Part shown: one piece after another, positions 1-7,949 of the stretch | Position numbering within the stretch: position 1 is the first letter of the stretch | Layout: every line of letters starts with the position of its first letter | From: DATATB01 sp036268995 | Lineage (GTDB): Bacteria; Planctomycetota; Planctomycetia; Pirellulales; PNKZ01 | Direction of reading: 5' to 3' | DNA length: 12,200 nt | Assembly: GCA_036268995.1 (NCBI GenBank) | Contig: DATATB010000034.1 | Location: 1 to 12,200, forward strand | Notes under the pieces: generated by a model | What the model saw: the letters and a program-made list of their open reading frames with translations, nothing else | Told to the model about the DNA's origin: nothing | The model's database searches: none | Position numbers and translations under genes: made by a program

Positions 1-824
1 TGCGCGGCACGCGGTTCAATATTCACGTCGATCCGGCCGACGGACTGCTTTCGCAAGGGCAGGCCCAATATCAGCTCACGTGGATGGATGCCAAGGTTGG
101 CGATTGGGTCGTGACGCCGCGGCGTGGCAAGGCGGTCGAGATCAACGCCCTGTGGTACAACGCCCTGCGGCTGATGCAGCACTGGCACGAAGCGGCGGGC
201 GATACAGCCCGCGCCGAGGAGTACGGAACAGCGGCCGATCGAGCCCAGCAATCGTTCAACGACCGGTTTTGGTATGCCGAAGGTCAATATCTGTACGACG
301 TTATCGACACCGAGCAAGGCGGCAACGACCGGGCCTTGCGGCCCAACCAGGTGCTGGCGATCTCGCTCGACCATCCGGTGCTCGCCCGGCCGCGCTGGCA
401 GAGCGTGCTGCATATCGTGACCGAGCGCCTGCTGACGCCGATGGGTTTACGCAGCCTGGCCCCAGGCGAGCCGGACTACAAGCCGCGTTACGACGGCGAT
501 CTGCGGGCGCGGGATGCGGCGTATCACCAGGGCACAGTCTGGGGCTGGCTGATCGGCCCCTTTATCGATGCCTGGCTCAAGGTGCATCCCGAGCGGCGCG
601 ACACGGCCCGCGAGTTTTTGAGTGGTTTCCAGGCGCATCTCAGCGAGGCGTGCGTCGGCTCGATCAGCGAAATCTTCGACGCCGAAGCGCCGTATCTGCC
701 GCGGGGCTGCGTGGCCCAGGCCTGGAGCGTGGCCGAAGTGCTACGCTGCTGGGTCAAGACCGCGCCGCAAGCTCAGCGGGCGGCCGCGGCCGAAAAGCCT
801 GTCGCCCAGACGGTCAGCGGATGA
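1..824 (+). CDS. Glycogen debranching enzyme / amylo-alpha-1,6-glucosidase, C-terminal part (5'-truncated)
   Basis: The reading frame is open from the window edge (first whole codon at base 3) to TGA at 822-824, giving 273 visible residues. Several blocks match the C-terminal catalytic (alpha/alpha)6-barrel of archaeal/bacterial-type debranching enzymes (GDE_C family): QLTWMDAKVGDWVVTPR from visible residue 24, KAVEINALWYNAL soon after, RPNQVLAISL near 113, YHQGTVWGWLIGPF at 174-187 and SEIFDAEAPYLPRGC at 222-236, followed by AQAWSVAEVLR. Enzymes of this family hydrolyse the alpha-1,6 branch linkages of glycogen or limit dextrin, normally in the cytoplasm. The acidic residues in the first block and in the SEIFD block are where the family's active site is expected, but I did not assign individual catalytic residues. 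The last 20 or so residues are Ala-rich and not conserved. The N-terminal half lies outside the window, so operon partners on that side are unknown. No convincing terminator follows the stop. Confidence 0.9.
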   Translation, partial: RGTRFNIHVDPADGLLSQGQAQYQLTWMDAKVGDWVVTPRRGKAVEINALWYNALRLMQHWHEAAGDTARAEEYGTAADRAQQSFNDRFWYAEGQYLYDVIDTEQGGNDRALRPNQVLAISLDHPVLARPRWQSVLHIVTERLLTPMGLRSLAPGEPDYKPRYDGDLRARDAAYHQGTVWGWLIGPFIDAWLKVHPERRDTAREFLSGFQAHLSEACVGSISEIFDAEAPYLPRGCVAQAWSVAEVLRCWVKTAPQAQRAAAAEKPVAQTVSG

Positions 825-854
825 CGGCGGCGCGCGATGGTCTTTACGTCCGTC

Positions 855-883
855 TTGTCGCACCTGCGCTATCGGCCTATAAT
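855..883 (+). promoter_or_regulatory. Predicted sigma70-type promoter for the S41 protease-tsaD unit
   Basis: The -35 box TTGTCG (855-860) and a consensus -10 box TATAAT (878-883) are separated by exactly 17 bases. Transcription would begin near 890, leaving an untranslated leader of about 155 bases before the ATG at 1047. It lies in the non-coding spacer after the debranching enzyme gene and points toward the protease gene. The perfect -10 and ideal spacing make it the best protein-gene promoter in the window. A start site has not been shown. Confidence 0.6.
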
Positions 884-1046
884 CGAAGCTGAATTGGTCG
901 ATTTTCATTTCGCAAACCGCTGCCAGGTTTCGGTTTTGCGTTTCTGGCCCTCGCTACTACCCACCGCGGCCTTTCGGTTTTCCGCCTGATTTTTCCAGGG
1001 CCTGGCCGGCCCAGTTGATCCCAAGTTTTTTGCGCGGAGTTGCTCG

Positions 1047-2594
1047 ATGTCGCGAATTTTCCGAGCTTCGTTGTGGTTGGCCTCGCTGGTTGCCTTGGCC
1101 CAGGCCTTGCCGCCGATCGCGGCCGTGGCGGCTCCGGACTCGAAGGAAACCCAGTCGCCGGTCAAAGACTCGAAAGCCGAAGCCGCCAAAAAGAAATCGG
1201 ACGCCGAATATTACGAACTCTACAAGATCTTCGCCGACACGATGTACCAGGTGGAGCAGAACTACGTCAAAGACGTGGATCGCCGCGAGCTGATGGAAGC
1301 GGCCATCCGCGGCGTGCTCGACAAGCTCGATCCGTATTCCAACTACATCAGCCCCGACGAATTGAGCCGCTTCAACACGAGCGTCGACGGCCAGTTTGGC
1401 GGCATTGGCATCCACATCACGATGGACAACGGCCAACTGAAAATCCTCAGCCCGCTGGTCGGCAGCCCGGCATACGATGCCGGCTTGCAGGCCGGCGACG
1501 CGATTGTGGCCATCGGCGGCAAAAACACCGAGAAAATCACGCTAGACGAAGCCGTGAAGCAGCTCAAGGGCGAGGCGGGCACGAAGGTCACGATCACGGT
1601 CGTACACCGCTATGGGGGCAAGCGCGAAACCGTGACCTTAGATCGCGAAATCATCCAACTCGATACCGTGCGGGGCGAACGCCGCCGGGACGACGACTCG
1701 TGGGACTTCATGCTCGACCACGATCGCAAGATCGGCTACATCCGCGTATCGGCCTTCAGCCGCGAAACGGCCCGCGATCTCGAAATCGCCTTGCAGCAGC
1801 TCGAAAAGGAGCACCTGCGGGGCTTGATCCTCGATTTGCGCAACAACCCCGGCGGCCTGCTCAAAGCCGCCACCGATATCTCCGACCTGTTCATCTCCGA
1901 CGGCGTGATCGTCAGCACCAAGGGGCGCAACGCGGTGCCCCGCGTCGTCACGGCCAAAAAGCCGGGCACCTACGAAGGTTTCCCCATGGTCGTGCTGGTG
2001 AACCATTCCAGCGCCAGCGCCAGCGAAATCGTGGCGGCCTGCCTGCAAGACCATCATCGGGCCGTCGTCATCGGCGAACGCACCTGGGGCAAAGGCAGCG
2101 TGCAAAACGTCATCGAGCTGGAAGACGGGCATAGTGCCTTGAAGCTGACGACCGCCAGCTATTGGCGCCCTAGCGGCCATAATATCCACCGCTTTCCCGA
2201 CGCCAAGGACACCGACGAATGGGGCGTCATGCCCGACAAGGGCTACGACGTCAAGCTAAGCGACGCCGAACAGTTCCAGCTCCTCCGCAACCGGCGCGAT
2301 CGCGACATTCTCGAAGTCAGCCATGCCAAGGCCGCCTTGGCCAGCCGTGCCGGCCAGCCGGAAACGAAAGACACGCCCGCCGCGGCTGACAAGAAGACCG
2401 ACAAACAGCCCGCCAATCCGCCGGCCGCAGACAAGCCATCGTCGGACAAGCCGGCCTCAGACAAGGCCGCATCGGACAAAGCAGCGACAGCCAAGGCCAC
2501 GGCAAAAACGGAAGCAAAGACCGACAAGCCGGTCGTCGATCGCCAGCTCGACAAGGCGCTCGAATACTTAAACGGCGAACTGGCGCGTAAGTGA
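1047..2594 (+). CDS. S41 family C-terminal processing protease (CtpA/Prc type), exported
   Basis: This 515-residue exported serine protease belongs to the tail-specific/CtpA family, which cleaves proteins near their C termini in the periplasm. The start is supported by GGAG at 1036-1039, seven bases upstream. Residues 1-29 form a signal peptide ending AVAA. A helical segment with YYELYKIFADTMYQVEQNYV (from 55) is followed by a PDZ domain at about 112-197 (FGGIGIHI; SPAYDAGLQAGDAIVAIGG). The S41 core spans about 228-392. Aligning its SASASE block with E. coli Prc/Tsp spacing gives catalytic Ser324 and Lys349 (GERTWGKGSVQ), with Asp335 at the position of the third essential residue, so it should be active. 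LRNNPGGLL (265-273) and the HSALKLTTASYWRPSG block are also family typical. The tail at 436-492 is low complexity (Ala, Lys, Asp, Ser, Pro) and precedes a conserved-looking LDKALEYL end. The gene is six bases upstream of tsaD, probably in one transcript. Confidence 0.93.
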   Translation: MSRIFRASLWLASLVALAQALPPIAAVAAPDSKETQSPVKDSKAEAAKKKSDAEYYELYKIFADTMYQVEQNYVKDVDRRELMEAAIRGVLDKLDPYSNYISPDELSRFNTSVDGQFGGIGIHITMDNGQLKILSPLVGSPAYDAGLQAGDAIVAIGGKNTEKITLDEAVKQLKGEAGTKVTITVVHRYGGKRETVTLDREIIQLDTVRGERRRDDDSWDFMLDHDRKIGYIRVSAFSRETARDLEIALQQLEKEHLRGLILDLRNNPGGLLKAATDISDLFISDGVIVSTKGRNAVPRVVTAKKPGTYEGFPMVVLVNHSSASASEIVAACLQDHHRAVVIGERTWGKGSVQNVIELEDGHSALKLTTASYWRPSGHNIHRFPDAKDTDEWGVMPDKGYDVKLSDAEQFQLLRNRRDRDILEVSHAKAALASRAGQPETKDTPAAADKKTDKQPANPPAADKPSSDKPASDKAASDKAATAKATAKTEAKTDKPVVDRQLDKALEYLNGELARK

Positions 2595-2600
2595 CGCCGG

Positions 2601-3644
2601 ATGGCTGACGACTCGCATTCCGCCGGCGGCACGTTGTTTCTCACGCTGGAAACCACGTGCGACGAAACAGCGGCCGCCGTGATCGACGAGCGGCTGCACG
2701 TACTGGGCTCGTCGGTCGCTTCGCAGGACGAACTGCACGAACGCTTCGGCGGCGTAGTGCCCGAGCTGGCCGCCCGCGCGCATGTCGAACGCATTCTGCC
2801 GGTAATCGACGAGGCCTTGCGCCGCGCTGCGGTGCGGGCCGAGCAGATCGGCTGCGTGGCCGTGGCCACCAGGCCAGGGCTGGCCGGTTCGCTGCTCGTG
2901 GGGCTGGCGGCTGCCAAGGCGCTGTGCGTGGCCTGGCAGGTGCCGCTGGTGGCGGTCGATCATTTGCAGGCGCATCTGTATGCCTGCCGATTGGCCCACG
3001 GCGAAAAGGTGTTCCCCTGCGTCGGCCTCGTGGCCAGCGGAGGGCACACGAGCCTGTACCACTGCCGCGGCCCGCTCGATTGGCAGCTTTTGGGCGGAAC
3101 GATCGACGATGCCGCCGGCGAATCGTTTGATAAGGTGGCCAGCATGCTCGGCCTGCCGTATCCCGGGGGGCCGGCCATCGAGCGAGTCGCCAAAACCGGC
3201 AACGGCCAGGCGTTCCGCTTCCCGCGCTCGTTCATCCACGACCGGCAGCGGCTGGCGTTCAGCTTTAGCGGGCTGAAGACGGCCGTGCGCTACGCGATCG
3301 CTCCCGCCGGCGTCCAGCCGCCCGAGCAACTTGCACCGGCACTGGTGGCCGATCTGGCCGCGAGCTTTCAAGAGGCCGTGGTCGACGTGCTGGTGGGCAA
3401 ATGCCTGCACGCGCTGCAAATAACCGGCCTGCGGGCGCTGGCCATCGGCGGGGGCGTCGCCGCCAATACGCGACTGGCCGAACGATTCGAGCAGGCCGCG
3501 GGCCAGCACGGTTTCCAGCTCTACATTGCCCCACGGCAACTATGCACCGACAACGCGGTGATGGGCGCGATTGCCGTCGAGCGTTGGCGCGCTGGACTGG
3601 TCGAGGCGCTCGATCTGGATGTCACGCCGGGCCTGGTGCGATAA
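2601..3644 (+). CDS. tsaD: tRNA N6-adenosine threonylcarbamoyltransferase TsaD
   Basis: TsaD (Kae1/Qri7/YgjD family) transfers the threonylcarbamoyl group from threonylcarbamoyl-AMP to A37 of ANN-decoding tRNAs in the cytoplasm, working with TsaB and TsaE. The 347-residue product is close to the usual length of about 340. Visible signatures are LTLETTCDETAAAVID (14-29), RFGGVVPELAARAH (48-61), the metal-binding pair H121 and H125 in DHLQAH, GLVASGGHTSLY (142-153), GGTIDDAAGESFDKVA (165-180), PGGPAIE (188-194), GGGVAAN (283-289) and CTDNAVM with metal ligand D317. The start ATG lies six bases after the protease stop. No strong Shine-Dalgarno sequence is visible, so translation may depend on coupling to the upstream gene. 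About ten extra residues precede the conserved core. No tsaB or tsaE is in the window. The gene runs convergently into the next one with a 75-base gap. Confidence 0.97.
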   Translation: MADDSHSAGGTLFLTLETTCDETAAAVIDERLHVLGSSVASQDELHERFGGVVPELAARAHVERILPVIDEALRRAAVRAEQIGCVAVATRPGLAGSLLVGLAAAKALCVAWQVPLVAVDHLQAHLYACRLAHGEKVFPCVGLVASGGHTSLYHCRGPLDWQLLGGTIDDAAGESFDKVASMLGLPYPGGPAIERVAKTGNGQAFRFPRSFIHDRQRLAFSFSGLKTAVRYAIAPAGVQPPEQLAPALVADLAASFQEAVVDVLVGKCLHALQITGLRALAIGGGVAANTRLAERFEQAAGQHGFQLYIAPRQLCTDNAVMGAIAVERWRAGLVEALDLDVTPGLVR

Positions 3645-3719
3645 CCCTTCGGCGAATGACGAATCAGGCACGGCCTACCGCCGCCATGCCCATTCAGCAT
3701 TCCGACTTCCGTATTCGGC

Positions 3720-6700
3720 TTAGGTGCCGGCGCTCGGCGGGCCGTTGCTGGCGCCACCGCTGGTGCCGCTGGAGCCGCTCTGGTAGTTGAACGTGTTCAC
3801 CACCGGAATGGTCGAGAACAGCGGCTGCGTGGTGCAGCGCACATAGCGACGATCGGCCGAGACGACGGCCGTGGCCGACATGTTGGCACCCACGGGCAAG
3901 GTGATGATGATGGGCTGGTAGCCGACTCGCCCGCGCATCATGAACGGCATGCCGCCGTAGCCATATCCGCCACCCAAGAAGCTGCCGAGCGTGCCGGAGT
4001 TGCTGAGTTGGTTGAGCTGCTGCGCCAAAATTGCCTTGCCGACGGCCAACTGGCCGGACACCGCGTTGGCTACTTGCTCTTGCTCGAGCGGCTCTTGCCG
4101 GCGGCCATTCTGCAACTCGAAAGCCAGCGACGTTTCGCCGTCTTTGGCGCCGTCGGTCAGGCTGATCTGCTTGCGAAAGTGTTTTTCCTTCGGCGAGCCG
4201 CGATGCAGGTAAAAATCCACCGTCACTTTATCCACCGTGGGCTTGCCCCACACGCGCCGCAGCAACATTTTGTACATGCCGTTGAAGCCCTGCGGGCAAA
4301 CGTACACTTCTGAAAGCGTCTTCGACGTCTGTTGGTCGGCGCCGGCGAACGTATCACCGAGCATCACGCCGCCGCCCGTGCTGCGCGGGTTGCGAAACGA
4401 GCACACCGATCCCGACGGCTCTTCCACCAGCAGATCGATATCGGCGTCGCCGGTCCACGACACCACGACCACGCAATCGCGAGTCTGGGCGTTGTCCAGC
4501 GCCGCCTTGAAGGCCTTGGCTTCGGCCTGCCTGTGTTCCGACTTCAACTGCTCGAGCGTGGCATTGGCTACGCGCTCGGCCAGCTTGGGAATTTCGGCAT
4601 GCTCGTGTGGCCAGCCCTGCCCGAGAATGCCCACCGTCGACCATTGAATGCCTTCCAAGTCGTTGAGCTGCTGCGCCAGGTAGAGTCCCTGGACATAGGG
4701 CTCGGGCCGGGCGGGGGCCAGCTTGGCCGCTTGATGAAACAGGTCCAAGGCACGCCGCTCGATCGGGCGATTGCCGGACATGGCTCGCGCCATGTACTGC
4801 GCCACCTGCATCAGATCTTCCGGCCGGCTGCTGAAATCGACGGCCGACATCAATGCCCGTTCGATGTCCGACGGCGAGGCGCCGTTGGCTTGCATGGCCA
4901 GGCCCAGCGCTTCGTACATCCAGGGCTGCCCCTGCTTGTTGCGCAGCGCCGCGCCGATCATGGCAATGGCGTCATCGTAGTGTCCCGACTTCACGAGCCG
5001 GCGAGCCGCGTCGCGCACGGCAATGTCGTGAGCCCGGGCGGCTTGCGGTTCGTCGTCCACATGCGCGGCAAAGTGCTCGTTCCAGGCCGAATCAAGCGAT
5101 TGGCCCGGCTTCCGCTGCACGACGATCGCCTTGGCCGGCGCCGCGGGGCCTGCGACCTTTGCCGCCCGCTCGGCAGTAGCAGGCTGCACGGCCGTGGCCG
5201 GCTGCGGTGCGACGGGCAAAACGCTCGGCGGCTGCTTGCTGGAAAGCTTCAGGTCGTCTTTCACGGCGAACATACCGCCGCCACCACCCATGCCGCCCAT
5301 GCCACCGCCACCACCACCCATGCCGCCACCCATGCCACCGCCCATGCCGCCGCCGCCCATGCCGCCACCTAGGCTGCCGAAGCCGCTCATACCTTGGTTG
5401 CGGATCGGAATCACGAGGTCGGCCACCGGATAAACCTTGGTGGTCATGATGGTTTCCGCATTGCTGACGGTCGTGATCAGCAGCACTTCGTCGCGAATCA
5501 CGTAGGTCAATTCCAGGTCGCGCAGCATGAGCCGCAAGGCGGAACGCAGGGTCACGCCCTTCAAGTTGCGGGTGATCTGCGTGTCCAAAGCCACGCCGGC
5601 TTCTTCCAAGGCCTTGTTGTCGAGCTGGATCTCGATCTGATGCCGGGTCTTGAGATACTCGATCACGTCGGTCAGCGGCGCCTCGATGAATTCCAATTCC
5701 GTCGGCTCATCCAGCGCCTTGATGATCTTCACTTCAGCCGGATCATTGCGCGCCAAATCGACGTTCTTATACTTCTTGCGCCGCTCGGTCAGCAGTTGCC
5801 AAACTTCCGGATCCGGATACAGCACCGGTGGATCGTCCGCCTGCGGCACGTGGGCCACTTCGTTGCGATACAGGCTGTCCAACCAGCCGTCGCGCGTGGC
5901 GTTGCGCACGGTCATCGCGTTGGTGTAAGTCATCGTCTGGCGGGCGTACAATTGCGAATCGGCCAAAGCCGGATTGCCCGGCTGCTCGGCGCGGGCCAGG
6001 ACCGACACGTTGCCCGCATCGGCGTAGCGTCCCTCGTCCATCAGCGCGTCGAAGCGGTCCATGAGCTGCTTGATCCGGTCCTGACGCACGAACAGGTCGC
6101 GATTGATCTGCTGCTGGGCCTGCGCCTCGGCCTCGATTTGTTGCCGGCGCAAATCGCGGTCGGCCTTGATCACGGTCTGTTCGTTGGCGGCCCGCAAGGC
6201 ATTTTCCAGTTGATTGGTGAGCTGCATCCGCAATTCCGGAGTCAACTCCGGAGACTGACGCACCGTCTCCAGCGACAGCTTCAACATGTTGGCGGCCTGC
6301 TCGGGGCTGGTGCCCATCGTGCCGCGAGCCTGGTTGAGCGTGTTTTGCACGTCGGCCTGAATGGCCCCTTGCCGCACGCGCTGCTGTTCCTCCACCTCGC
6401 TCAGCAGGTCGCCGGCAGGCGGTTGCGGCGCCGTGGCCTGTTGACCTGTGGCCTGTTGACCTGGGGCCTGTTGATCGGGCGCGGCGGCGGGCACGTTCTC
6501 GGCCGCAGCCTGGAAGTTCACCAGCTTCAGATCGGCAGCTCCTGGGCGCCTGCCGGCCTTGCGCGCCTTGGCCGCCGCGTCGCGAACGGCCAGCGCTTCC
6601 GGGTCACTCACGTCGAGCTTCAAGGCCTGCTCGGCCAGCTTGGCAGCCTGATCGATACTGCCGGTGGCCAGCGCCTGCTGCGCCAAACGCGCGAGCGACC

Positions 6701-7838
6701 GCGACTCGACATTCGTCATCCGCCGCATTTCCTTGAGCCCCTCGTTGCCGACCAGCGGCAGGCCGAGGCCGCCGTCTTTGCGGGCATGGTTTACGAGGTC
6801 GACAAGATAGGAGTTGTCATCAGTAGCCTTCGACGGCTCGACGGCCCAGGTCATAGGTTGGTTTTTTCCACCGGCCATGACGGCGGCTTCAATCGTGCCG
6901 GCCGGAGCGTGCATCGCGCGGCCGATCAGGATCGTGTCGCGATCGAACCGCAGCGGCGGCAACTTGCCGGGATAGATTTCGCCCAATTCGGCCGGCAACT
7001 TCACGTGCTGCGGCCACACGACCGGAGCTTGCGCCGCACTGGCCAGAAACGCGCCGATTTGCTGCGGCGTGAGGTTCTCGTTATCCACGGCCATGACGCC
7101 GCCGGTATGATTCGCCACCGCGCCCAGCAGAATCGCATCCAATCGCGGACCGACTGCGTAGCTCGTCACCGGCACTTGAGCCGCCACGAGGCGGTTAACC
7201 AGTTGCTGCATTTCACCATTGGGAATCAAGCGCGCGGTGCTCATGCCGTCGCCGATATAAACGACGCTATGCGGGCGCCCCGAATCGGCCGAGCACGTGT
7301 CGACGGCCGTGCGCAGCGCAGCTTCCATGTCCGTCGAACCCAGCGGCACGCGCTGCCGCAGAGCCGCCAAGGCCGACTCGATCGGCGCGCCCGTCGGCGC
7401 GACAAAATCGGGCGTCAGCGGAATGGCCTGCAAGTCGACGGCGAACAGCCGCACGCGGTCTTGCGGAGCCAGGCCGGCCAGCAGCGATTGCAAGGCGGCC
7501 AAACCCTTCTCGCGATATCCATCCACCTGGCTGGCCGAGGTGTCGAACATTAGCACCACGTCGCGCGGCTGGGCCGCCGGCTTGCTGATGGTCGGCGTTA
7601 AGTGCAGTGCATAAAAGGCTTCGCCGTCGGGCTTGGCAAAAACTTCGGCCCTGGCACGTCCATCCGCAGCGGCATCGCCAGCCGCCACCAGCGTCGCCGC
7701 TGAGATGGCGCCTAGCAGGCCCACGGCCGCAGCCCATGCTGCCAGTTGCCCTTTGAAAACCTGTCGCCCTTTCAGGTGGAGCTTTGGAGATGTGTGCACT
7801 CGAGATTTGGGCATCGTGGACCTGGCCTTTGTAGACAT
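3720..7838 (-). CDS. Giant envelope protein: vWA + TPR-like + secretin/STN-like + DUF2135-like domains
   Basis: The product has 1372 residues. AAGGGGAG lies eight bases upstream of the ATG and supports this start. Residues 1-30 are basic, and 31-53 are hydrophobic (signal peptide or anchor). A von Willebrand A domain at about 92-265 has a complete MIDAS set: D99-x-S101-x-S103, T169 and D197. A TPR-like helical pair lies near 385-425. It is followed by a Gln/Ala/Pro linker (443-475) and a long charged, Gln-rich predicted coiled coil (480-600). Residues 705-795 (IEAPLTDVIEYL; LKGVTLRSALRLML; VLLITT) resemble the short STN/secretin N-terminal domain common in planctomycete proteins. After a Gly/Met hinge (824-856) come further TPR-like helices (940-1065) and, at 1121-1228, a DUF2135/YfaP-like beta domain (VVSWTGDADIDLLVEEPSG). 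The motif AVVSADRRYVR (1324-1334) near the end recalls secretin C-termini. A Ser/Gly tail finishes the protein. Function is unknown. I infer an extracytoplasmic scaffold or adhesion role. No operon partner overlaps it. Confidence 0.88.
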   Translation of the reverse strand: MSTKARSTMPKSRVHTSPKLHLKGRQVFKGQLAAWAAAVGLLGAISAATLVAAGDAAADGRARAEVFAKPDGEAFYALHLTPTISKPAAQPRDVVLMFDTSASQVDGYREKGLAALQSLLAGLAPQDRVRLFAVDLQAIPLTPDFVAPTGAPIESALAALRQRVPLGSTDMEAALRTAVDTCSADSGRPHSVVYIGDGMSTARLIPNGEMQQLVNRLVAAQVPVTSYAVGPRLDAILLGAVANHTGGVMAVDNENLTPQQIGAFLASAAQAPVVWPQHVKLPAELGEIYPGKLPPLRFDRDTILIGRAMHAPAGTIEAAVMAGGKNQPMTWAVEPSKATDDNSYLVDLVNHARKDGGLGLPLVGNEGLKEMRRMTNVESRSLARLAQQALATGSIDQAAKLAEQALKLDVSDPEALAVRDAAAKARKAGRRPGAADLKLVNFQAAAENVPAAAPDQQAPGQQATGQQATAPQPPAGDLLSEVEEQQRVRQGAIQADVQNTLNQARGTMGTSPEQAANMLKLSLETVRQSPELTPELRMQLTNQLENALRAANEQTVIKADRDLRRQQIEAEAQAQQQINRDLFVRQDRIKQLMDRFDALMDEGRYADAGNVSVLARAEQPGNPALADSQLYARQTMTYTNAMTVRNATRDGWLDSLYRNEVAHVPQADDPPVLYPDPEVWQLLTERRKKYKNVDLARNDPAEVKIIKALDEPTELEFIEAPLTDVIEYLKTRHQIEIQLDNKALEEAGVALDTQITRNLKGVTLRSALRLMLRDLELTYVIRDEVLLITTVSNAETIMTTKVYPVADLVIPIRNQGMSGFGSLGGGMGGGGMGGGMGGGMGGGGGGMGGMGGGGGMFAVKDDLKLSSKQPPSVLPVAPQPATAVQPATAERAAKVAGPAAPAKAIVVQRKPGQSLDSAWNEHFAAHVDDEPQAARAHDIAVRDAARRLVKSGHYDDAIAMIGAALRNKQGQPWMYEALGLAMQANGASPSDIERALMSAVDFSSRPEDLMQVAQYMARAMSGNRPIERRALDLFHQAAKLAPARPEPYVQGLYLAQQLNDLEGIQWSTVGILGQGWPHEHAEIPKLAERVANATLEQLKSEHRQAEAKAFKAALDNAQTRDCVVVVSWTGDADIDLLVEEPSGSVCSFRNPRSTGGGVMLGDTFAGADQQTSKTLSEVYVCPQGFNGMYKMLLRRVWGKPTVDKVTVDFYLHRGSPKEKHFRKQISLTDGAKDGETSLAFELQNGRRQEPLEQEQVANAVSGQLAVGKAILAQQLNQLSNSGTLGSFLGGGYGYGGMPFMMRGRVGYQPIIITLPVGANMSATAVVSADRRYVRCTTQPLFSTIPVVNTFNYQSGSSGTSGGASNGPPSAGT
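5271..5369 (-). repeat. Gly/Met-rich low-complexity tract inside the vWA composite gene
   Basis: Residues 824-856 of the composite protein consist almost entirely of GGGM and GGM units, encoded by imperfect tandem repeats of ggcggcatg-like triplets (seen on the + strand as ccgcccatg/ccaccacc). It separates the STN-like domain from the second TPR-like region and probably acts as a flexible hinge. Such tracts are prone to slippage and assembly error, so length may vary between strains. The reading frame stays open across it here. Confidence 0.85.
6436..6480 (-). repeat. Three tandem 15-bp units encoding a QQA(T/P)G repeat
   Basis: Three consecutive 15-base copies beginning GCCTGTTGA (6436, 6451, 6466 on the + strand) differ at only a few bases in their ends. 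In the - strand gene they encode QQAPG-QQATG-QQAT within the Gln/Ala/Pro linker (residues 443-475) between the first TPR-like segment and the coiled coil. The unit length is a multiple of three, so copy-number changes would alter linker length without breaking the frame. Confidence 0.8.
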
Positions 7839-7846
7839 GTTGCCAA

Positions 7847-7854
7847 CTCCCCTT
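7847..7854 (-). promoter_or_regulatory. Ribosome binding site of the vWA composite gene
   Basis: On the - strand the sequence reads AAGGGGAG, eight bases before the ATG at 7838-7836. It fixes the start at this Met rather than the internal Met at residue 9, and leaves a basic N terminus ahead of the hydrophobic segment. Confidence 0.75.
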
Positions 7855-7949
7855 CGATTAGCGCGCCAGCGCGCGGCCGCCGTGTTCCGGTTACGGCGGC
7901 AATTCGACGCTGTTGATTCGCCCGAGAAATGACCGCTGCGAACAGCTAC

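Noticed and set aside
80..892. 270-codon + strand frame overlapping the debranching enzyme
   Set aside because: Arg/Ala-rich shadow frame. The overlapping frame carries the conserved debranching enzyme motifs throughout.
992..1012. GC-rich GGGCC-TGGCC-GGCCC hairpin in the protease leader as a terminator
   Set aside because: The stem is only five pairs and the T-run comes about 14 bases later, so it does not fit an intrinsic terminator.
1040..2134. 364-codon + strand frame overlapping the S41 protease
   Set aside because: Arg-rich translation without motifs. The frame starting at 1047 has a signal peptide, PDZ domain and catalytic residues.
2568..3539. 323-codon - strand frame opposite tsaD
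   Set aside because: Antisense shadow of tsaD, with no motif or ribosome binding site.
5394..7553. 719-codon open frame on the + strand, antisense to the giant vWA gene
   Set aside because: It mirrors the codon bias of the GC-rich - strand gene. Its translation is His/Arg/Gln-rich with no recognisable domain, while the - strand frame has clear motifs, a signal segment and a ribosome binding site.
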